Origin: Ornithodoros turicata
Lineage: Eukaryota; Arthropoda; Arachnida; Ixodida; Argasidae
Assembly: GCF_037126465.1 (NCBI RefSeq)
Contig: NC_088201.1
Span: 227,298,016 to 227,362,015, forward strand
Reading direction: 5' to 3'
Length of the DNA stretch: 64,000 nucleotides
How positions within the stretch are numbered: position 1 is the stretch's first letter; each line of letters starts with the position of its first letter. Below the pieces are notes generated by a model. The model did no database searches, was not told the origin of the DNA, and saw nothing but the letters and a program-made list of their open reading frames with translations. The position numbers and the translations under genes were made by a program. Below are positions 35,200 through 47,394 of the stretch, piece after piece.

Positions 35200-36640
35200 C
35201 AGTAGCTCGCCGTGCTATGGACATGGACTGCTTTGTGAAATTTCCGTGTATCAGGGAGAAGCACTTGTGTCAGCCGAAACAAGCGCTGTTTTTTCGTTGT
35301 GCAGGTGTTCATGTGTGAGATGCAAACCGACGCATACTACGGTTTATACGGTCTATATATATATACAGCAGATAGACAATTGCATCACAACTAACGAATA
35401 TCTCGAAATACTGTGCCTTCGCATGCGCGGCAGCGCCGTGTGGTCTTTACACGCTGCTTGAACGGCAAAATTGGACGGGAAACCCTTATTTCTGTCACCT
35501 GTCGACCACTCACAAGAAGGATATGGGGTGCTCCGAGAAAATACAATAGAAAGTACCAAACTGGATCACGATCTGTGTCGTGCATGCTATTAGGGATGCT
35601 TTCTAGGATGCTAGGACTACGTAATTATGTTGTTGGTAAGTTGTCGGCATGCTGATGTGCTATTCCGTTATAGCACATCAATATAGTAGAGAACACAGTA
35701 GAGAGCGTGATGGCTGCAAACTCTCAATTGAATATTTATTCAACAGAAGAAGAAACCGAAATCATAAGTAGAAAAAGGCAGTGCCCATGCAAAGCAGGAC
35801 CACATTAATCTATGAGAAGGTAGGATTGGGAGAGCAATAAAGCGAAATGACCATTGTTTCCGAGATAAGGGAAGTCTGCAAATTTGGGTCCGATATGATG
35901 TAGCCTTGCATGGCTCGCTGCAGCTGTGACACGCTTTGAACAATTCCAATAGGGGGCTTCAAAGACAATGAACCTTCTTAGAGCAGTCGTGTTTTACTGG
36001 ACATTCAAGTGTAGAGGATGCATCCTCAAAAAATTAATTAGCGTTCTTTAGTCATAACTAGCCTCAACAGGAAGTATTCCTCTACCCTTCAAAGTAGCTA
36101 GTAGTTCTCATCGGTTTCTTCTCCTACAGTTGACGTCATACGAATGTTCTGCACGTTTCCAAAGACTCCAAAAATGTCACAGAGTCTGCAACACGTAACA
36201 GATCTAGTGCTTCCATATGTGGACTTTGCATATCTGCTTTCAGCTATTTCTGTCATGTCAACTTGAGTGCCTGGATCACACGCACACGAAACAGTCTAGC
36301 TCCACTTCAACACTGAAAGGCACCTAAAATCAACTGTATTGATGCTGACAATGCTCAGTACGGGACAAGTAGGATAACAGCAGTATAACAGCAGTAGGTA
36401 ATAGTAGGACCAAGTTAAATGGAATTGCTATACAGTAATTTATACATGTGACACCTGTACATACCTAAGAGGTTGTGTTGAACTCGTCACCTCGGTGAAG
36501 CAAAATCACTGGTTACTGAATATCAGTTTGCTTCGGACGTCTTCGCAATTCGCCTACAACGTCATCTTCGTTGTCATCGGCAGCAAAATGAGCTCAGCAC
36601 ACACGACACGACTGCTCTAAGGGCTGTGTGCTACGAATCA
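35200..36640. other. No supported gene
   Basis: A short TATATATATACA run near 35355. No coding signal recognised. Confidence 0.45.
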
Positions 36641-36644
36641 CATT

Positions 36645-36755
36645 CGTTTTCGCGCACTGTCCTGTGGAATCTTGTGGTAGGAAACGCCCGTCGTCGAAGA
36701 TGAATAAAGACGATTTTTGCATCCCCGAACACCAAACCTACGCCAGGCATATGTA
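36645..36755 (-). pseudogene. THAP zinc-finger N-terminal remnant
   Basis: One minus-strand frame reads FGVRGCKNRLYSSSTTGVSY then HKIPQDSARKRM and a stop. This matches the start of a THAP domain (C-x2-4-C, GCKNR, H/Y-x-IP, R--W). The first Cys and the Trp are lost. THAP domains bind DNA and occur in P-element transposases and in host factors. No second half was found nearby. Confidence 0.4.
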
Positions 36756-36849
36756 TGTCTTTCGAATACTTGACACAGCAGCCACAGACATGTCGTTCAC
36801 TTCCATTTTCTGCTTCGCGCGACCAGCATGACCACCCACGACATAGACA

Positions 36850-38080
36850 ATAAACCACGATGAACGCGATAATACAGACGGCCTTGCAGATGGCGCAGTG
36901 GTTCGTAGCTCGCGGCGAAGTAGCTGAATGCTCTATTAACGCTTTAATAATGTAGAAACTATGAATGTGAACGGTCATTTTTAAAATGTGGTTCTCATAT
37001 TCTTTCACATAAAGACCTCTATGTTCCTCTTCTTGTTTTTCTTTCTTTTTTTTTAAACAGGGCTACCCTCGGTGTCCGTGTCCAACCGCCTCATAGATCC
37101 TTCGTATTGCGAACTGTAGGATGGGACAAACGGAAGCTTGTCCACATCCCAATTAAAACATGATTCTGCTCTCGCACAAACTTGTAGAGAAACAAGTTGT
37201 TGCTGGGACAATCGCCCTCGAAACGATTGAAATACAGTAGAAATGTTACTTCGACGACCACTGCAAACGCAGATAGGGTTCTGGCGACAGCTACCCATCA
37301 CCTGTGCCAGCTATAGAAGTTTGCTCGTGTGGCGGAAGTGCCAACAGTCAAAGTGGTCGCCTCTCGGGCCTAGCGGCATCCATGGTCAGTGACATGGTCT
37401 GGCTCAAGCTATCCCCACTGGTTTCTTTTCTTTTCCTTTCATTTTTTTTTGTTCTTGCTGGGATGAGACTGATGTCCTTCGGTATCATCGAACGTTTGCG
37501 GGAGCCTTAGGTGAAGGAAAAAAATGAATAAAATGTTTCTACTCCTTGGCGTACTGCCAAACGTGTGCAAAATGCGACGCCGTTATAGCAGTCCTAGGAT
37601 GGGACTCCTTTTTCGGATGTAAAAGATACACACTATCGCTTGTTTTAGAAGATCAGCAATATTCTATCTAAAGGGTACCATAAAGGAAGCTGTAAAATCG
37701 AAAGTGTATAACGTCATGCAAGCCACTTCGAAGGAATCGAGCGATTCACTTACCATGTTTACCGAAGCGTTGCTGTTAAGACCTTCCGATGTTCTAAAAC
37801 TCTCTATTTGTTCCTAAGGCAATGAAGCTGAACGTACGAGTGTCAGCGCCGTCCACCACTCGGGCAATTCTTGTTCGTCCGTGTGGTCCTAAATTCCGGT
37901 AACGCAGCGTATAGGTTTGTGAATTCTGTAGTAGTTTATGTTGTCCATGCAGCGTACGCTGTATGGCTTGCTTCACACGGCAGCGTTTCATCGCGTGCAG
38001 ACAAATGTGTGCGTACACGCACGACAGAAGCGATCAGCTAGTGGTGGTGGTTAGTCAAAAGGCTAGTCGTTGTCGGCCTC
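36850..38080. other. No gene; one GTAGGATGGGAC repeat copy
   Basis: Open frames here have no recognised motif. See the separate repeat at 37100. Confidence 0.45.
37098..37180 (+). repeat. GTAGGATGGGAC short repeat, copy 1
   Basis: Contains CGTATTGCGAACTGTAGG followed by ATGGGACAAACGGAAGCTTG and, 50 bases on, TTCTGCTCTCGC. Same landmarks and order as the copies near 52956, 53075, 54846 and 55276. Confidence 0.65.
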
Positions 38081-38084
38081 ACAG

Positions 38085-38245
38085 AGCTTGGAAACGCCAC
38101 CGTGGACAATGTGCGTCCTGGGCCGACTTCTAAGGGAACTGCACTGGCATATGTCTGGAAGCGTCTCAGGAAAGCACAGGAATAAATCCAGACAGCACAG
38201 CCGGCACTGGGGTTAATATTCGGGAACTTCACATGCATGCGTGGT
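38085..38245 (-). repeat. tRNA-derived SINE remnant
   Basis: On the plus strand GCGTCCTGGGCCGACTT, then CTGGAA, then AGACAGCACAGCC, aligning with the better-preserved SINE at 55790-56000 in the same orientation. The promoter B box is degraded here (TATTCGGGAA). Confidence 0.55.
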
Positions 38246-38862
38246 GCCGCAACAGTCACCCAACGCAGTGTTGTGACGTCAAGTTTAATGTACACATTTT
38301 AGTTCGGCGTGTCGCACACTACAGTTAGTTTGTGCGCAACTCAATTGTTAACGTGTGATTAATCCTGAATAGCTCTTGTTACCTCCATGCATTCCATGTT
38401 TGCTACGGCCATGTTGAAATATGTATTGTCACGTATAGGGACAACGACTAGTAGGAAAATCACCTCTCTTGATCTGCTCCGAATGAACACCAACAGCCAT
38501 AATTTCCCGTCATATTCGATGAAGGTGCAGGGCACGATAGGTGAACTTCCCCGTCGTCGTTGTCCCCGTATGTGACAATATCAGGAGGAGAAGTAATTCA
38601 GCACGAACTCATAGAAGGCAGCGATTGGTTCCAGCATGTGGCTCGAAGCGTTCGTTGGAGAAAATAAATTGGAGAAAAACAAATACTATATGGAAAGCGC
38701 AGCAGACGAGGCGTCCCGGTGGAACATAATTATGCAGGATGCCACATGCTCTTGCTGCTATGGGCAGACAGGCGTTTAAAAATATTAAGATAGGGAGCTA
38801 CAAGTGCTACACTCCTAAAAAGAGGTGTACTTAGTGAGTAGAAAGGAATTAATAGCTACCTC

Positions 38863-39055
38863 CCAAGCAGCACACAATATTGGGCCCGTATTGGCTGTTC
38901 ATTGGCGATACGGGTCCAATAACGGGCAAGTATCCGGTAAGATTTCCCCCATACTGGCTGAAACTGGGCAATACTGGCCCAGTTTGAGCCAATATTGGGA
39001 AAATCCTGGGAATATGGGCCCTATATTGCCCGTGCACACCCCATATTGACTGAAA
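38863..39055 (+). repeat. ATATTGG-type repeat block, longest copy
   Basis: Begins CCAAGCAGCACACAATATTG and continues as an irregular run of ~20-bp words built from CCCGTATTGG, CCAATATTGGG, TACTGGCCCAG and CATATTGAC on both strands. It is partly self-complementary. No coding sense, although one minus frame stays open. Confidence 0.75.
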
Positions 39056-39059
39056 ACAC

Positions 39060-39685
39060 AGAAAATGGTACGTACCCGTGTTGCACAAATGTCCTTCATG
39101 ATGCAATACAGTGTGCTTTCGCCACGTCAAACGAACGCGTTTGGCCGCTATGGTGGTGGGTACTTGATATTATCTAGCATTTTCTTGAAAATGAAGCCTT
39201 GAATGGTGTTTTGAAATCCAGTCGCGTCCGTGCCCTTCTTTTGTCCCGAAGACACTTCGCCATTGTCGTTCTGACATTTTCTTCTATGAAAAATAATCGC
39301 ATTGAAAAATAATGCAGTTTATCTTTCAATGCCACTGGCTCAAAAAGTGGCCACCAGCGGGAGGAGCTCACGAGCATGCCACGTCACAACGACGTCACGA
39401 TGTGACGTAGGTGAAAAACTGCCTATTCGTAGATACAACACACCTATCCTGGTGCCACTGGAACATATTCCAAACACGTCACCTGGTCGAGCTGAAGTGG
39501 TATCACGTAGTGCCCAATTCCCACCAGCCCAGCTTGAATTGCCACCAGGTTGGTGCCAGTTGACCACAAAATTGTGCAAACTGAAAACGAACAGGTACCA
39601 GTTGACTTCCCAGTTCATTTTTTTGCCTGGGCGCAGGTGTTTTGAGGCCCCTACAGAAGAGTCTCCAGTTAGTGAAATATATCAG
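39060..39685. other. No supported gene
   Basis: Short words (GCCACTGG, CCAGTTGAC, CACCAGGTTGG) recur between 39450 and 39620, similar in style to the ATATTGG repeats. No gene. Confidence 0.4.
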
Positions 39686-39690
39686 TAAAG

Positions 39691-40487
39691 TACGAGTGGC
39701 CTTCAAGCCAAACTTGAACTTTTCATTTATTGCAAAAGTCAAATGAATTTACAGGTGAGAAATTCGTTTTTTTTTTCTCAGTGTAATCTCCAGCTGCACT
39801 AATGCACATGTGCCAGCATTTCGGCCCAGCGTCCCATCGCGGCTTGGATGCCAGCAGCATAGAAATCCTTACCGGCGCGTAGGAGCCATGATATGATGCA
39901 TTCTTGACATCGTCGTCGCAGCTGAAGTGGGGGCCCTCAAGGAACGCCTTCTGCGGCAGAAGAGATGGAAATCGCTGGGGGCGAGGTCTGGACTATAAGG
40001 GGATGTGGCAACTCCCAGCCAAGTTCCTGTAAGGTGCGCGTCGTGCGGTGCGCGGTATGCGGGCGTGCATTGTCCTGTGGGAGGAGGACTCTTTTGGTGA
40101 TGAGGCAGGGCCACTTTTGCTTCAGCGCCTTATGCACATCCCTGAGAACCTGGCAGTAATATGCACTATTGATGGTGGTACCACTGGGCAGAAAATCAAC
40201 ATGAACAACGCCAGCATTGTCCCAGGAAACTGTGGCAATGACCTTACCCGCAGACGGGGTGCTTCGCAACTTCCTGGGAGCTGGTGAACCCGGGCGCTTC
40301 CACTGTTTTGCTGTGTGTTTAGACTCAGGTGTGAAACGGTGCACCGACGTTTCATTGCAAGTGATGATCCAATCAAGGAATGGCTGTCCTTCAGTGTCAA
40401 AACGGTTCCGTAGCCCTTGGGAGGTTTCCAGTCTTCTCTGTCGGTCAAATACGGAGACCTGCATTCTTTAAGTGGCACAATAAACAT
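39691..40487 (-). pseudogene. Mariner transposase remnant
   Basis: Cut-and-paste transposase of the mariner group (Tc1/mariner superfamily), read right to left. Seen in order: FLDWIITCNETSVH (first catalytic site; the usual D of GDET is N, 40356-40354), PESKHTAKQWKRPGSPAPRK, SAGKVIATVSWDNAGVVHVD, GTTINSAYYCQVLRD, VLLPQDNARPHTAHRT (second D), then in another frame YSPDLAPSDFHLF (third D, giving D,D34D spacing). The end at 39691 begins TACGAGTGGCCTTCAAGCC, a mariner-like terminal repeat. The N-terminal helix-turn-helix part and the other terminal repeat are missing. Frameshift, missing first aspartate and 5' truncation make it inactive. Confidence 0.9.
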
Positions 40488-40499
40488 TCATCGAACGGT

Positions 40500-42255
40500 G
40501 GTGAAAAAGCATTTGAACACTGACCTGTACCTTGATTGTGTGTTTTCCATATATGCTTGCAAACAGCTCAGCTTATCTTATTGGATAAAAGCCGATAGAA
40601 CCAGCAACATGCAGTAAATTGTTCCAGATGCGACATAATGGAAATTGCTTGTTTTGAGGGTAAACAAGTAAAAAGACGAATACAACATGAGCTGTGGCGC
40701 CACATCTGCTCCTCACAGAGCCAATGATAATGAAAAAAACGTGCGCCGTTTGTGCATACCCATGTGACATGTAGTGTAACATGCGTGAGTATTTTAATTA
40801 GAATGTATTTAAATACCGCCCATCCCTGGTTGGCGGTATATTCAAATTGTGCTGACTGTGGTGATATCTCTTACATATTTTTTGTTCCTCGCTCTTCTTT
40901 TAGAGTGAGAAACAAAAATATATAGGAGATTATACTTTGTTTAGACTTTTTAGCAGTGCCCGTCAGTGTCTTCTTAGCAGTCACTTAGCAGTGCCTTTCT
41001 TGTTGCAATATTTACCTGCCACAGGCCTTTTGTGGTTTTCTTCTGTCTTCCACTGATATGGGGACACTGTAGCAACATATGCTATGATGCCTTGCAACTA
41101 GGCAGATACCTGTCGTCGATCTCTGCAACTATATCAGCTGTCAATGTGCAACATGACATGGTGGTCCGTCAGCTGTTCCGAAACGATTTCTTCAACACAG
41201 CATGGTTCATTTTCAAATAAATTGTTTCCCTCCACTCTGTTTCTATGCCTTTCTTTTGATGACCGCTAGTAGCCGGCAACACACAGAGTGGTCTGAACAC
41301 GAGTTACATGCTCCCGAATTAGTATAATGACTCACTAGATGGTCCCAATTACTGCGGGGGTCCTAATTGCTAATTAATTGTTCATTCTGTGGTGGCTGGT
41401 AACGAGAGAGTCAAGACGAGAATAAACCTGATGAAGCAAAGTTGTAACGAAAATTCTCAGAAGTGATGATAACTCGAGACATTAATGTTACATAACTTAA
41501 TGTACGACTGTAGGTAGGTAAAGCGAAGTGTGCCGCGTGGTTCTGAACATATTTTAACACCTTCACAGTGCAAGGATTCGAGACAGAAGTTAATGTTTGA
41601 TAAGGCTTGAGTGCCAGATGAAGTCAAGAGACGAGTTAGCTGCATTACATATGTTTGTGAGATGCTCTCTCTATGACAGGTATTTAAATATAGAAATTGA
41701 CACAAGGACATTGCTATTAATTGTGTATGCGGCTTGGAAGGGAATGTACATGAGTGAGTAAATCATAAGTGTTTGTGCTGAGAGACACATTATGGGGATG
41801 GTGGCTGAGTGTGGACTGCCTCTAGCTGCAAGTAAAATAAATTTCCTTGTTGTTGTCCGAACTCTAATATCGGACTTGAAGCAAGGACTCTTCATTGTGG
41901 TAGCATCCTTGCAGAAGGAGGGCATATGCAGCCAGACTAGTCAGTCATTGCAACATATGTACCTGCACAAATTCTGTCTAACCGTTGAGTGATGTGCTCT
42001 TAACTAATGTTATTGAGTTATGCTTAGTAGTCGATCTATACTGTACAGTCAGCACCTTTGTGAGGAGCATAGTACTCAAATTATACCTCCTATGGGAATA
42101 TCAGCTACGTCTTTGTTGAAAGCCAGAAATACACAAAACTACTAGCCAAAGTACCAAGCACTGCACGCTTAACTAAACGGTACTCCCTACTTCACATGGC
42201 ATACTGAATATAAGCGTACGTAGATGGGTAGAAATCCAGCGAACCGGTAGATATG
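40500..42255. other. No supported gene
   Basis: AT-rich; a possible Tc/mariner 5' remnant could lie just above 40490 but no terminal repeat is visible. Open frames have no motif. Confidence 0.45.
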
Positions 42256-42265
42256 TAGGAAGGAA

Positions 42266-42416
42266 GTTGCCTCAGGACAGAAGCCGCCGATATTTCGAAC
42301 AGAGACTGTTCTTCTTCTGCCCAATTGCATTATTGCTTTATTGCTGCCTTATTTCTTCTGCCCAGAAGAAGAACAGTCTCTGTTCGAAATATAGGCGGCT
42401 TCTGTCCTGAAGCAAC
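42266..42416. repeat. Foldback of a Penelope-like 3' tail
   Basis: Arms 42266-42319 and 42363-42416 (54 bp each) are inverted copies with two mismatches, separated by a 43-bp loop. The right arm reads CAGAAGAAGAACAGTCTCTG then TTCGAAATATAGGCGG, similar in form to the tail next to the Penelope fragment at 58440-58560 and to Penelope 3' regions as I recall them. No coding. Confidence 0.7.
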
Positions 42417-42419
42417 TCC

Positions 42420-43455
42420 ATTCCGGAATATAAGCGTGTTCCACATGTTCCACACAAACAATATCCGTATGTCTTCGGCAGTGAGCAGCAATGCATGCAC
42501 AGTCTTCATGCTTTCTTTCACGGAAACAACAGGTTATAGCTGTGCAGGAATCAGATTATGTCGCTAAAATCGCTAGAACCACACTCTCAGAAACGAAATG
42601 GGAAAATTTACGCTTACATCCAATCTTACCCCTACTAAGCGTAGAGTTCGACAAAATCGCAGACGCCGTATCCGTCAAGCTCTTTTTTTACCCGTAAACG
42701 CGCTCGCCGGTGTAAGCGTAAAGGGCGGTGTTTTATGCGTAAATGGGACGGATGACATGATTTACTCTGATATCCTGACGCATACAATTTCGTCTTGACG
42801 GATAAACTGAGGATCGGCGTTGGAGTATTAGCTGTTTACGCCTATATCAACGCTTATTGTTTTTCAATTGTTATGCGGGACCTGCCTTCTGAGAACACAT
42901 GGAGCGTCTTTTCTTTTGCTTCGTTAACGGTCACTCTGGCTTCTGGCGTCTCACGGTCTCACATCATGCAAGGCCTAGCAAATGTAAGCTGTCACATTTT
43001 GCGCTGGGTGTCTGTAGTTTTTTCATATTCATATTTCATTTGTGTCAAACTTATCACAGGAAGAGATGGCATCGAACGAGACAACGTCGCACGATATGTG
43101 TACAATGTATGTGTACAATGTACAATATGTGTACAAGGCACGCGGACGACGCTGCTAACAATTGTGATTCTCCAAGCTTTCTCCGCGCTACAAATTCGTG
43201 TGCGTACGCCCATTGTTCACCATGTGAAACTCTCTTTGTTCTCGTTTTTCTCGGATGTGCGTTTCTCCCCATTGAAGCATATGTGTTAACGATTCCTCAA
43301 TCCGTTCTTGTAATAGGAGTTCGGATGATTATTGCTGATTATTCCGCAGCATGATGTGTTGACATGAAGCAAATCGATTTTCTGACAGTCCCGATTTTCG
43401 ATAAGGTGGTTGTGGTGAGGCTGCAAAACACGTGTGGAACGCCACTTCTCAAACA
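42420..43455. other. No supported gene
   Basis: Open frames up to 164 codons (42795-43289) lack any domain. GTGTACAATGT short repeats near 43098-43135. Confidence 0.4.
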
Positions 43456-43460
43456 GCTGA

Positions 43461-44060
43461 AATGCGTTACGCGTCTAACATTATTCAGTTAACTGTTATC
43501 TTAAAGGACTACAGTGTTTCGGTTTATAGTAAGTGGTTTTTGAAGTCCATGTTACGTTTATGACTATTTCATGTAAGCAGCCTCTGCGGGTACAGACTCA
43601 GGTCTGGCGAAGAGCACCTTATCGGCATGATTTATTTCGGCGTTACCATATTTACGAGATTAGCTTTCCCATTTAAACGCTAGAAACAGTATCAGTTCCA
43701 CGATATACACTGTTGCACAGACACGTGCACCCATTTGACAGTACCGCAGATCACATCAATGACATGATAAAATGACTTAACGGGTCTAACAAAATTCAGC
43801 TGAATGCTACTTAAAGGATGAGAAAGATTTCAGAATGCTATGCCGCATGCTGGCAACATGTGACCATTTCATGTGGGAGGTCTCTCGAGATGACCCAGGT
43901 CTGGCGAAGAAGACCTTATCTGCATCACGTATTATGACTCTAGCACATTTTCGAGATTAGCTTTCTCATTGAAATGCAATACCATATCTTTGGAATCTAC
44001 TGTTGAACAGATATTCTTAGTCATTTGACAATATCAGCAAGCACATTATTTTGCGCTCAT
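43461..44060. repeat. Ancient ~300-bp tandem duplication
   Basis: Landmarks recur at ~297-300 bp spacing: CGGGTCTAAC-type, CTTAAAGGA, TGAC-ATTTCATGT (43561, 43861), CAGGTCTGGCGAAGA (43599, 43896), CGAGATTAGCTTTC, GACAGTA/GACAATA. The copies are clearly diverged. No gene. Confidence 0.75.
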
Positions 44061-44369
44061 GACAATAAGCTTCTATGTCCAGCATCCTAAGGAACAGGAC
44101 ACGACACGCTCCTCGTAGCCATGCTGGACTGCATAATACCACGCATGCACCCTCAGCTGCATTAGGTGGCGCTCCTCTAAAATTTCTACTGTACGACACA
44201 TTCTGGGAAGAAGTACACAAGACTCTACTCCCTCACGCATTTGCAACCAGTACAACTCACCTGTAAAGACGACTTGTAAGTTGTGACTGCTTCATGAGTA
44301 ATGATGCGTCGCTTGATAAATGCAACGTCTGCAATACACTGAACTATATACTTCAGTTATTATACTGTG

Positions 44370-45777
44370 ATTTCACGCCGGGTCATGCACGGTGGTGATT
44401 TTTTTTATTTCAAACATATATTGAAACCTCGTCCTTAGGAGGCATATTGGCGCCGAAAGTAGCTGAAAATAATCGCTGGTTCTATTTTAATGAATTATCA
44501 TTCTGCTGTGGACATTTCGACCATTGCGTTTCCTACGCAGTTTGACGCCACGTATCTTCATAACTATTTAATTCTTTGTTTTTTTACATATTGTCTGGGG
44601 TGGGTAGCATTGCATCGTAAGTTATGAAGATCCTAAGGTTTGCCTTTGAGGAGATAAAAAATCGCAAATTTGCCTCATTTGTAAAATATGGTACGTTTCG
44701 GGAACCTCACAACTCGGCTCCCAGTTGAGATACCCGGATCTCATACCCGATATCTGTATGACATAAGTAACATTGATGTGAATTTATTTCGTATGCGGAC
44801 GATGCAAGCGTGTTTTCCAGTGGCTCTGATATTGGTGTAATAGCCACTACTACTAACGAGATGCTTTGCAACTTGGAAAAATGGGTTAATTGAAACTCTT
44901 CACGCATTCATAGTAGTAAAAGTGACGCAATCATATTTCGACCAAAAGCAGGAGTGTTAGTCTGAATAAAGAGAGAGTATATCTTAATAGCCCTGTTGAT
45001 ATTGTAAAATGCATCAAATGTTTGAGCGTAGTCTTTAAGGAACAGTTGGGATGAACACATTGAATATGTTCGGTACTAGATGGGCAGGTTGATACATGAA
45101 TTAATGAACGAATTAAGCTACTACTATACCGTTCACTGTTCATGTCTCACCTAAACTGTTGCCATTTAGTCTGGGGTACGACAACTATGAATAGTCATGA
45201 TGAATGCTTGCGAGCAAAATGAACGATGTTACGAGTAGGAATATATGGGATGCGCGGTGTCGAATTTACGCATTTTCCGTAGATATCCCTCACAAAAAGC
45301 CTATTGGGGGCGTTGCCCCAATTCACAATACGACGTACTCGCGAAGAAAGGGCATTTCGAGACGAACACAATGATGTAGATTGTTTTCGGGTATCACAAC
45401 TGGAGGAGTTATGAGGTTCCCAAAACGTACCATATTTTACAAACGAGGCAAATTTGCAATTTTTCGTCTCCTGGAAGGCAAATTTTAGGATCTTTACAAA
45501 TTAGGATGCAATGCTACCCACCCCAGACAATTTGTGAAAAAAAAAAAGAAAGAAAAAGTAATATGCTGAATATATAAAGTGGTTATGAAGATGCGTGGTG
45601 TCAAGCTGCGTAGGAAGCTCACATCTGAATGATAATTCATTAAAAATAAACCACCAAATATTTTCAACTGGTTTCAGCACCAATATGCCTGCTGGGGACA
45701 AGGCTTTAACATATGTTTGAAAGAAGAAAAAAAATGAGGAGGTCGACCGGACCACCTTGGCTGATCCGGCGTGGAAA
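44370..45777. mobile_element. Long-TIR element enclosing a LINE fragment
   Basis: Inverted repeats of over 300 bp (44370-44710 and 45412-45777) share a continuous alignment: CACGCCGG, TTTCAAACATAT, AGGCATATTGG, TTTTAATGAATTATCATTC, TTCCTACGCAG, GTCTGGGGTGGGTAGCATTG and AAAATATGGTACGTTT. The arms are moderately diverged. The 700-bp centre is not inverted and contains LINE reverse transcriptase (separate entry). Either a foldback transposon captured a LINE piece, or two inverted copies of one LINE 3' region ended up head to head; both fit. Confidence 0.7.
44711..45411 (+). pseudogene. LINE reverse transcriptase fragment inside the long-TIR element
   Basis: Frame-shifted plus-strand traces: YADDASVFSSGSDIG at 44792-44836 (catalytic YADD), NLEKWVN, SKSDAIIFRPKAG near 44930, WDEHIEYV near 45050, and WGTTT near 45175. 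This is the palm end and thumb of a CR1-like reverse transcriptase. Multiple stops and frame changes; inactive. Confidence 0.7.
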
Positions 45778-45779
45778 CG

Positions 45780-47390
45780 CCCTATAGATAATTAGTTTAT
45801 GACCTATCTGCTATGGATTTCTTTTTGTACGTGTCTGATATTCTGTGTATCTCGATGCCTCATCCTGTGATATAACGCTCATTAGATGTTTTTTCATTAT
45901 AAACATAATTTAATCCAATTACTAGCTCGTATAGCTAGCCTACAATTTATATTTTGTTGTGCTGAAGTGTTGTGAAGATGCACAAATGTCATTTCATAAT
46001 TCTCTAAAATATTGCAGGTGTTATAATCAGTTGGTTTATGGCTAGTATGCTGTTCCCATTTTTTTAATGTTTGGTCGCGTGCGCCTTATGCCACATCATT
46101 TTCAGGCCACAGGTGCAATATTCTATAAACACATGCATGTATCTATTATTGTGGACTCCTTCCTGCAATAAAGTGGAATTATTTACCGAATTTTTGTTGC
46201 ATTGCGGTTTAGATGCGTGCTACTAACGCTGTGGGAAATACTTCCATGTATTCAGATGTTCTCATTCAAATGAGATAGCGGCGTACGCGGGCTATAGTGA
46301 GAGGATGAACCCGGTTCAAGTGATGCACTCGTGCTTCTTATTTTTCTTTTGACTGTCGCGAGAACTCTTGTATATTGCTTGCCTCGCGCAAGAACGTGCC
46401 TTTTATATCTGTTATTCACGTGATGGATGCGCTTGTCTGTGTCATACGATTTTCCGGTGCAGTGGGCCTAGCTATTGTGGCGTACTGTCAATTGCCAAGT
46501 CTTTTGGATGAGCAACAAGCTATGCCTATACCATGGATATCTTTTAAGCGATAGCATATAAAAGTGAACGGGCTTCCGTCCGTATACATGCTTGGTGCAC
46601 CTATGTGGTACTGCTGACGAGTCTCAGATGATACGAACTGTTTTTTCATGCCCTGTGAGATTCGTATCATCGAGATCCTGTTGTAGCATGTGCTCTTTTT
46701 TCAATAAAACAATTTCGCATGGTATGCCGTCTTTGCACAGAGAATTGCACCGACATAATGTCGCACAGTACGCATCATATCTGGGAACCTTAGGCGCCAC
46801 ATGATGTCAGCGTCCCTTGGGCAGGCATTAGCTGCAATGCGAAATTGACACGCAATCCGATTTTCCGTACTGCTCTGGAAACTTATTTCTGATGCTTTTG
46901 GAAATCGGGAACCACAAACCCTTTTCCAGAACAGCCGCCGGAAATGCGGGTCATTTCAGAATTGCAGCCGTTGCCTGTACAAGGACCGTGAGGTCACGTG
47001 ACGCCTACGGTGCTCAGCTTTGTCGCATACTATGTGGTATTTTTAGGTGCAGTAAGCGGTATCACAAGGGTAGCCAAACAGCCCATAGACTAACCGGCAT
47101 CGAACACCGCATACATTTTTTTTGCATTTTTTACGCTTACTATCCGTCATACTTTTATGCGTAAGGTGTTGACCCTTAGAATATGGGCAAAAAATTTGAC
47201 GATTTCTTATCCTTACTATCCGCTTTCTTTGTGAGAGTGTAGAGGCAATAAAGTAAAAGAGACACTGAAAATACCTCCACCGAGAACTACTCCTCCCTAA
47301 ACTAGACATTCATGCTCACACGCTCCAAGTTATTTGTACACATCCAAGTTATGACAAGGTTGTTGCTCCTTTTCGTCCGCGCTTACCTTC
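45780..47390. other. No supported gene; a small hairpin
   Basis: GATGATACGAA near 46626 is inverted as TTCGTATCATC near 46662. Otherwise nothing is recognised. Confidence 0.45.
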
Positions 47391-47394
47391 ATAA

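Noticed and set aside
42795..43289. A 164-codon plus-strand ORF overlapping another of 151 codons
   Set aside because: Two overlapping frames are equally open, with no domain and no splice context; likely chance.
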